This document shows positions 57,602 to 64,000 of a DNA stretch of 64,000 bases, in pieces. The stretch covers positions 12,139,282 through 12,203,281 of the forward strand of contig OZ026607.1 of NCBI GenBank assembly GCA_964020085.1. The letters are read 5' to 3'. A program made the position numbers and the translations under genes. The notes beneath the pieces are model-generated. The model saw nothing but the letters and a program-made list of their open reading frames with translations, made no database searches and was not told the origin of the DNA. Position 1 is the first letter of the stretch; each line of letters opens with the position of its first letter. The DNA comes from Micromussa lordhowensis. Lineage: Eukaryota; Cnidaria; Anthozoa; Scleractinia; Lobophylliidae.

Positions 57602-57880
57602 TTATATACACTTCTCGTAATTTTGTATAGCAGTGAAATCGGCTGAAAAGTAAACCTGCTCGGTGCTAAGAGAACCCAGCAAAGTGCTTCCGCAATAACA
57701 TTTACACAGCTTACCTGTATCTTTTGAAATCCCGGCAGCAGTCGAGCCGTAAATTGAGTATCGGAACAGTGTGCTAAAAATCCACGCCATTATATACGCT
57801 GTAAAACTCACCACGACGTAGGTTAGCCAAAGTGTAAATGTAGCAGACTTGCAAAGAAAAACAAGGGATTTGTACAGCAT
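57602..57880 (-). CDS. Unassigned candidate coding exon with a membrane helix
   Basis: ATG at 57880; the frame is open to 57602 (92 codons). Residues 12-40, including TFTLWLTYVVVSFTAYIMAW, form a strong hydrophobic helix resembling an N-terminal signal anchor. A good donor (ACAG|gtaagc, intron side at about 57714) follows KDT, so this may be a first exon of 55 residues; no later exon is recognised before DIP2. The family is unknown. It could equally be chance. Confidence 0.3.
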   Translation of the reverse strand: MLYKSLVFLCKSATFTLWLTYVVVSFTAYIMAWIFSTLFRYSIYGSTAAGISKDTGKLCKCYCGSTLLGSLSTEQVYFSADFTAIQNYEKCI

Positions 57881-59126
57881 TTATGCTGGCGTTATTTGTG
57901 TAGTCTATATTAGTGCAACCGCGACAAACACGGGCGAAGAACCACCGGTAATGAAAACACAAAACAAGCAATCTGATTGGCTCATTTTGAAATGGTTACC
58001 AGTCTGTGTGCATGTATGGCATGATTGTAAGCATATAACTGAATTATCTCCGTTCATATGTAATCTATAACGGCAGGACAGTGAAGGAGTTGTAAGCCTT
58101 TTTTGTCTCAGCAGCTGATTCGAAACGCAAAATGCAGGCACTTGGAAAATAGACACATTTTATATCAATTTTACTATGATTGTCCTAAATTTGTCTCAAT
58201 ATTTTCTTTTAAGTACATTTCGTTAATCCTTTTTCATTCCGATACCAAATTACACTGTAATTTGCACTCGACTGCAGGTTTACCTCAGAGGGTTTACCTG
58301 TAAATCTACTGTGGTTGATATTGAAGCCAAGCTTAAGCTTTATCACTCGTGCTGGATAATAAACAGACGGTCATGCTTTGGGGTGTGGTCCGTCGACTGT
58401 AGTTCCGCCGAGCGCGTCCGTCTTGGCAGCCTGGTATCTACTTGGCTTCTGATCTGGTGAGCCAGCAGTCACTTCCTGTCCCCCATGATGCGGTCAGGGG
58501 CCAGCTTCTTCCATCCTTTTACAATAACGTCCACTGAAGCGAAAATGCTGGCGTCCCTATGCTCTTGTGTGGCCCGTTTATCATATATACATGAACAAAT
58601 TGCACAATGAAAAAGCGCGCTGAGAAAAATTAGTCTTCTGTTGAGAGCAATAAAGTAACTTTTCGCTTAATGTTCTTTGAACGACGTACATTGTCAGACA
58701 AGAAGACAACAACTGTAATTCTGTGAGACCACACACACAACAAATTAACTGATAATGATAACAGGAATATGCCCTGTCCATTTAATACTAAATGACACGT
58801 GGACACGCGCATAATAAATTCTGTGCTTTCTCTTCTACTCAGAATTGTCTCAGAAGTCCTGTAAAAGACTTCAGTTCGTTCAGAATTGAAAGATGAGCAT
58901 GTTTAAAAATGAAACAATTTAAAATGTTGGGGAGAGTAGACACTCATGATCTACATGCCTCGTTGTGACCTCGCCGGAAGAAGCATTTTCCGTTTACAGT
59001 TCTCCCCAACACCCGGGTGCATTCTATCCAGAGAGGGTACCAATATTCCTAATTGCTTTATACTTCAGGAATTGGAATTCAGGTACAGTACTCATGAACC
59101 GACTAGGTTTAACAACGGAGTTAGCT

Positions 59127-59392
59127 TATAAGCGGTTTTCATTTGAGTGTCATTTGTCATTTCATTTGATTTGCACTTACTACGCTACGCGATTGGCTTA
59201 AAAACTCGCGCCAATTTTTTATCCAATCAGAAGTAAAACCGAAACCAATCGTGACTCGTTCGCCGTTTTCCCGCGCTTTGCGTCAGCTACTTGTAATTAC
59301 TTTGATTTTTGATTGGTTCACTGTATTGTCTGTGTCCTTTGTGATTGGCTGGAGCGATTGGTATTGCGACACTCGATTGAAAGCCGCTCTAT
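59127..59392. mobile_element. TIR element with AGCGG..TTTTCA..GAGTGTC ends
   Basis: Left TATAAGCGGTTTTCATTTGA then GTGTC; right in reverse complement TATAGAGCGGCTTTCAATCG then AGTGTCG. The inside is rich in GATTGG/CCAATC motifs. It is 266 bases and non-coding. Confidence 0.7.
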
Positions 59393-60064
59393 ACAGTGTG
59401 TAAGGAATTATTCAAGTGTGCCGTAAATAAAATGATCTTATTAACCAAGCACGAGGTCCGTGCTGGGAGATATCGGCCCGAGGTCTTGACAGTACGGACC
59501 GAGCGCAGCGAGGGCTGTACAAAAAAGACCAAGGGTAGATATTCTCCCATAACGTTCCCGAGCAAGTTTGATGATAAGAGATTTATTGCACGACTGAAAA
59601 TTTTAAGAAAAATGCTACGATCTCAGACTGGAAAAACATCGCAAACTTCAAGTGCGTAATTCTGATTGGGAACCGACTAGGCCTATACTCACGTCTGATG
59701 TTAAACAAAACAGAAGGGAAAGAGAGTTGGAAGAAAAAAAAAAGAAACCTTATATGTGGAAGAAAGTTATTTCAGAATTGTAAGCGATAAAACTACTAAA
59801 AAGTATTTATGAGTGATCAGGCGGGATCATTCGGACAGTGCTCGGTCCCGAATACTGTTGGACCGGCAGTGGAGCAATCTGATTGGTTAATTTTAGTGAT
59901 TGGCCCACTGAACTAACTCACTGTTTCTTGTCTTATCTTATCCCGCAAAGAAATACGCCATCGCTAGTATGTTCATCCGACCTCTTTCCAGGCTCCTGCT
60001 TATTAGTTAGCTTGACACCAAAACAGTATGTTTCGACGGAATCCAACAGATGTTACAACGCCTC

Positions 60065-60919
60065 TTATGCTGTGGTGTCCTCCTTGCTTGTTTCGTCAGG
60101 AATATGAAAGGAAACTCTCACTAGGTTGCAGTTAGGTCTCTCTTGTTGATGTTCAGTCAAGATCATAGCTTTCCTCGACGCGGGAAGCGCAACTAGCCCA
60201 GTTGTTAAGTCTTCTTCTTCGTTGCTTGTCCTTTGTGAATTCGCCGACGTTATGTCTCGTTGCTCGTATAAAAACTTGCGACTGTTTTTCATTGTTCTTA
60301 AAGCGGATCGCCTTTCAAGTCGGTGTTTTTCTTTCAGTTCCATGATCAAGTTGTACGTTTGAGTTTTATAGTCTTGTAGCATTTTTCTCATCTCGAAAGA
60401 CGGCAGAGTTGCAGGTTTGTTATCTGGGATGCAAGGAGATCACAAATGTTAGGGTATTCATGACTTGGCTGGAACCTCTTCCATTCTCAGACTCGAGAAA
60501 TGCAGCACTTTTGGTAGCCAAGTGCCATTGCGTCCTGAAGTCGCCCGGGGGACCCAGGGGAGAGAGAATGACTGTAAGACACAGATTAATATAGAGGAGA
60601 GCTTATAATAGAAACGAGTTGATGGTCATTTCTTATCTTGCTTTCTAATCTCTTGCTTATTATCTTGGGAACGGCAGCTCATAGAGATAGGGATTTTATT
60701 TGGCAATGAAGTTCTTAAGGGGCTAATTAGAGAGTGGCACTAATAGAGAGGAGGTACTTAATAAAGCTTTCACGTTACCGGCTGTGGCGTACTGGGCTTT
60801 CTCAACACATTATGTTTATTTTCTATGTTCAGATACATGGAGCAGATGGCAGTAGCATGAACAATTGTGAGCATTTAAAGAGAAACATTTTGTTGCCATA
60901 CTGCATAACATAAATTGAA

Positions 60920-60953
<34 letters not shown>

Positions 60954-61098
60954 GAGAGTTTTCATTGGCTTAGCCATCATGGTATATGAGCCATTATACC
61001 ATGATCTACAAAGATGGCGAGCGTATGCGTGATTTTTTAGGCCTTTTTGTTTTTATTGTAGCCTAGTTTTCTATTTTTGGGAGGCGTTTTTAATAAAA

Positions 61099-61135
<37 letters not shown>

Positions 61136-61178
61136 TATAGCCAACTCGGCGCCACGCGCCTCGTTGGCTATCTATCAC

Positions 61179-61210
<32 letters not shown>

Positions 61211-63221
61211 TTAATTATAAAATTGTTGACTGATTGATATACCTTGGGGTTGTATTTTCATTTTTTTCCGCAAGCGATGCAGTACTTCCCACAGAGTACC
61301 GCCCAGGACAGCGCAACACAACAGTGCACTTAATATCGTCAGGTTACTCCTGAATAGCTCGCTCTCGGTGTCAAACAAACCGGTGGAACGTTCCACCTCT
61401 AATGGTTCAGGGGACACCTGCAAAGGACAAGAGAAATTTGCAGTGCTGGAAGCAAGGTATAATGCGCACGCGCATGAATGCAGCCATTAGAAAGGGTCCC
61501 CAAAAAGGGTACCATATGTGGAGCGAAGTAATCCTGTAGCCAGGTTAACAGCATTAGAGAGGGACTGTGTCTATCACGAGATCATTGTGCGTTTTCCTGG
61601 ATTGATAACTTGTCCGCACAACGTTTGTTGTTACATTTTAGCTGGATGCGTAAAGTACATAAACGTCTATTTTTGGCCAATGGTAGATCAATTAAACATA
61701 GTTGTTCTATACAGAAAACCATCACGTAGTCCTTATTTGTGAAAATGGTGCGTAAAACCCCGAATTAACGAAAAGAAGGTGACAGCAAACTGGCACGAGG
61801 AACCACGTGCACCAATGAAATTGGCGCGAAACCTGGAACTGAACTCCTTAATCTCTCATTTGGGATTCCAAGATTTTCTCAAAAATGCATTTACTCTTCA
61901 TGACTCCAGAAAACGTCAGCTTCTTACTCTTAAGCAAAAAATTAGGACTGCTTTACAACGTAGTCTAATTAAAGGAAACTCAAGGAAGATTATTTACCTG
62001 TATTGCTTTAATATTGTCTGCTACATGTTCGTAAATGTTGGCTATATTTTTTTGTATGTAGTTGTGGAAACATTTCCCAAGTTTTCTCGAGTCCCCACCG
62101 ATTACGACTCCGTAAACTGCGGAGTAATCATAAATTCTGTATATTCGAAGGAATGGTTTTTCGAAGAGTTCCTGTTTACTTCCAACCATGTAGGCATCGA
62201 CGAGAACTCCACCAACTTTGTTTGATGAAAGTACCTCGTATATTTCTTCGAAACTGCGGTGTATCTGGTCTGAAAAATAATATAACACCATGAAATCCGA
62301 GAAAAAATAAGCTGTTTCAGTAGAACTGCAAAAGCAGTTCTTAAAACTCTTGTTCTTAGGGCATCGTTCAGTTATTATATGTACTGTATATTTTATTTAC
62401 GATATAGTAGTTTTCAAAAAAATTGTAACGGTCACTTTTGAAAATGTATGTAGACTAGCATTCGAAACGTCAAGTTATGTAAAAAATGCGTTGGGATACA
62501 ATGTTTATCACCACTGTTTGTGTTAAATTCTTAATCAGTTCTGACATGTGAAAGCTTCTGACTGTAAAAATCAAGAACAGCCGTTATAAAGCCGACTCAA
62601 ATTCTGCGGAAAATTGGATCAACTTTCTCCAAAATTTAATGGCGGCTGTAACGCAAACACAGCATTTTCACATTCAATGTGAAAATGCTGTGTGTTGAAT
62701 TCCTCAAAAACGAAACCTATTTGGAAACTTTCACTGTAATTTTCGGAAAGAATTCGTCGGATTTCTCCTGCCGACCAAATATAAGTCAGCGTGACCGAGT
62801 CAAGGCCACCAGTATACCACACACTCGTTATTCATGTTTTACAATCTCGTGCTCCGTAACGCACGTTACATCTTAACGTTAAGTTATTCGTAAGTTTAAC
62901 CTTGCAAACTCTGAGGCTGCAATAAGCTATAGGGTAACGATTTTCAAAGGACCAGACACCATATAAATTGCATGTGTTCCGTGTTGTTCCGTGTAAACCA
63001 GTCAGGTCAGTCAGTCAGTCTGATGAACGCGTCATTCCTGATTATCCAACCACACGAAACCAGTTTGTCTTTTTCCCCATGTAATCATACTGATTGATCA
63101 CACAACATTAAAGTTTCCGTTTCTTTCTATTGGGGTTAAGTGTAAATCAAGTACCTTTGTGAAAATTAGCGTTCTTTCTCACGCCCATGTTGTATTGTGC
63201 GGAACCAAAGATGGCTGCAAC
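60065..63221 (-). CDS. Ionotropic glutamate receptor-like / type 2 binding-protein-like membrane receptor, C-terminal exons
   Basis: Exons (minus): 63155-63221, 61998-62269, 61243-61417, 60065-60423 (TAA), all GT-AG and phase-matched; the 5' part is beyond the window. The first two exons encode VAAIFGSAQYNMGVRKNANF, then EEIYEVLSSNKVGGVLVDAY and IYDYSAVYGVVIGGDSRKLG. This order (a lobe with a GVLVDAY-type strand, then a return to a YGVVI strand and helix) resembles the S2 ligand-binding lobe of iGluRs and bacterial solute-binding proteins. The third exon has an acidic stretch and a single hydrophobic helix (SNLTILSALLCCAVLGGTLW) like iGluR M4. The last exon is a cytoplasmic tail of about 120 residues with a basic coiled-coil-like start (MELKEKHRLERR). 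The pore region is not in view, so channel activity is an inference. Likely a cnidarian-expanded family. Confidence 0.65.
60921..61215 (+). mobile_element. Inverted-repeat element family M2, copy C
   Basis: ATTATTAAAAACTGGATCAT to GCTCATGGAATAATTGTTAA with the GATTATAGCCAACTCGGCGC / CTCGTTGGCTATC palindrome. It has the same orientation as copy A. It lies in the last intron of the receptor-like gene. Confidence 0.8.
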
Positions 63222-63539
63222 CTGAAACAAACAGCATTCTAGGTAAAACGTGCTTTCATTCAATAACCCAGTTAAGTTCTGAAAACTGGTTAGCTTGAGT
63301 TAAATGAAAAGGTTACTTTCACATATATCACTAAACACCACAGGTTTTAGTTCCAACCCCTCGCTGGTGAACTTCATGAGAGGACTCTGAGAGGTGTAAA
63401 AAGCTCAGATACACTGACAAGCAAAACTTTGGCAAAGTAGGGCAGTATCTTACAGGTGTCAAACTGTGTTACCGCATCCCGATTCAAGGTCATTTACTAG
63501 CTCTGGTGAGGTGGAAGAGTTGTGTGCCTAGGCGTATAG

Positions 63540-64000
63540 TTTGATGAAGAAGGTGGGGTGGCCAAGAACATACAACAGAGATGAACTGGTTAAGCCAAGC
63601 AGGCTTTTTACAGAATGTGAGGAATTTGGGCATCACAGAGATTGACAGGAAAGCGAAAGTTCAGTTGTTCAAAACGTAAATTAGATCCGATTTATGGCTG
63701 AAAAACAGAAGTATTCATTCCGAAAACAGAAGTAAAGAAGCTAGACACTTTCCAATACAGATCAATGAGGCACATTCTAAGAATGAGGTGGCCCTTAACC
63801 ATGGATCTCCCAGCAAACAGGACATCAGGAGTGAAAACAGCAAGTGATAAGATCAGACGCCGAAAATGGAACTGGATTGGACATATAACGAGGAAGGACA
63901 GAATGGAGGCCAGGGCAGATGGAAGGACCAGTTAGACAAACACATGGAGGAGAATGGTTAAGGACAAAAGGTGAAAACGCCGGGTGTTAGTCATGGGTGG
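63540..64000 (+). pseudogene. LINE reverse transcriptase C-terminal fragment, decayed
   Basis: Broken frames on the plus strand give DEEGGVAKNIQQR, KKLDTFQYRSMRHILRMRWP and IRRRKWNWIGHITRKDRMEA. They match the usual RTE/CR1-type C-terminus (DEEGG..KDI..R, LD.FQ.R.LR.IL.I.WP, IRRR.W.WIGH.LR). Several stops and frameshifts interrupt it. It continues beyond the window and lies within or upstream of the receptor-like gene, antisense to it. Confidence 0.75.

Noticed and set aside
61779..62225. 148-codon plus frame
   Set aside because: Lies opposite the phase-matched receptor-like exon 61998-62269, which has flanking splice sites and a protein-like pattern.

Overview
The window is nuclear DNA from an animal, most likely an anthozoan cnidarian and probably a stony coral. 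The reasons are short exons with GT-AG introns, proteins close to bilaterian DIP2, CWC22, dynein roadblock and Spot14 families, AT-rich DNA, and intergenic and intronic space packed with small inverted-repeat elements, tRNA-like SINEs and retroelement scraps. The species call is an inference; no database search was run.

Layout. From 69 to 4401 (+) lie the last five coding exons of the splicing factor CWC22. One of its introns holds a Penelope-like retroelement fragment with an internal inversion. At 7375-8121 (-) is a single-exon gene with two Spot14/MID1IP1-type domains in tandem. At 12887-13207 (-) is an intronless dynein light chain roadblock gene. From 17067 to 53431 (-) is an essentially complete DIP2 gene. 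I rebuilt it as 42 coding exons with consistent phases, about 1553 residues, apart from one extra base in a homopolymer of exon 16. From 60065 to 63221 (-) are the last four coding exons of a receptor resembling the ligand-binding core and last membrane helix of ionotropic glutamate receptors. The window ends inside a decayed LINE reverse transcriptase fragment (+).

The spaces between genes and the DIP2 introns carry several repeat families, often in more than one copy. They include a Mutator-like element with a perfect 9-bp target duplication, a Harbinger-like element flanked by TTA, pogo-like elements flanked by TA, a tandem array of TTAA-bounded piggyBac-like units, a palindromic family in two adjacent DIP2 introns, and a family of about 300 bp whose oppositely oriented copies flank DIP2 exons 17-20.

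The genes are not an operon and share no obvious pathway, although DIP2 and Spot14-like proteins both belong to lipid metabolism. The items most worth a second look are the double Spot14 protein, the DIP2 frameshift, the twin-priming-like Penelope insertion, the hammerhead-like motifs and the inverted repeats around DIP2 exons 17-20. I found no clear new multi-gene system.
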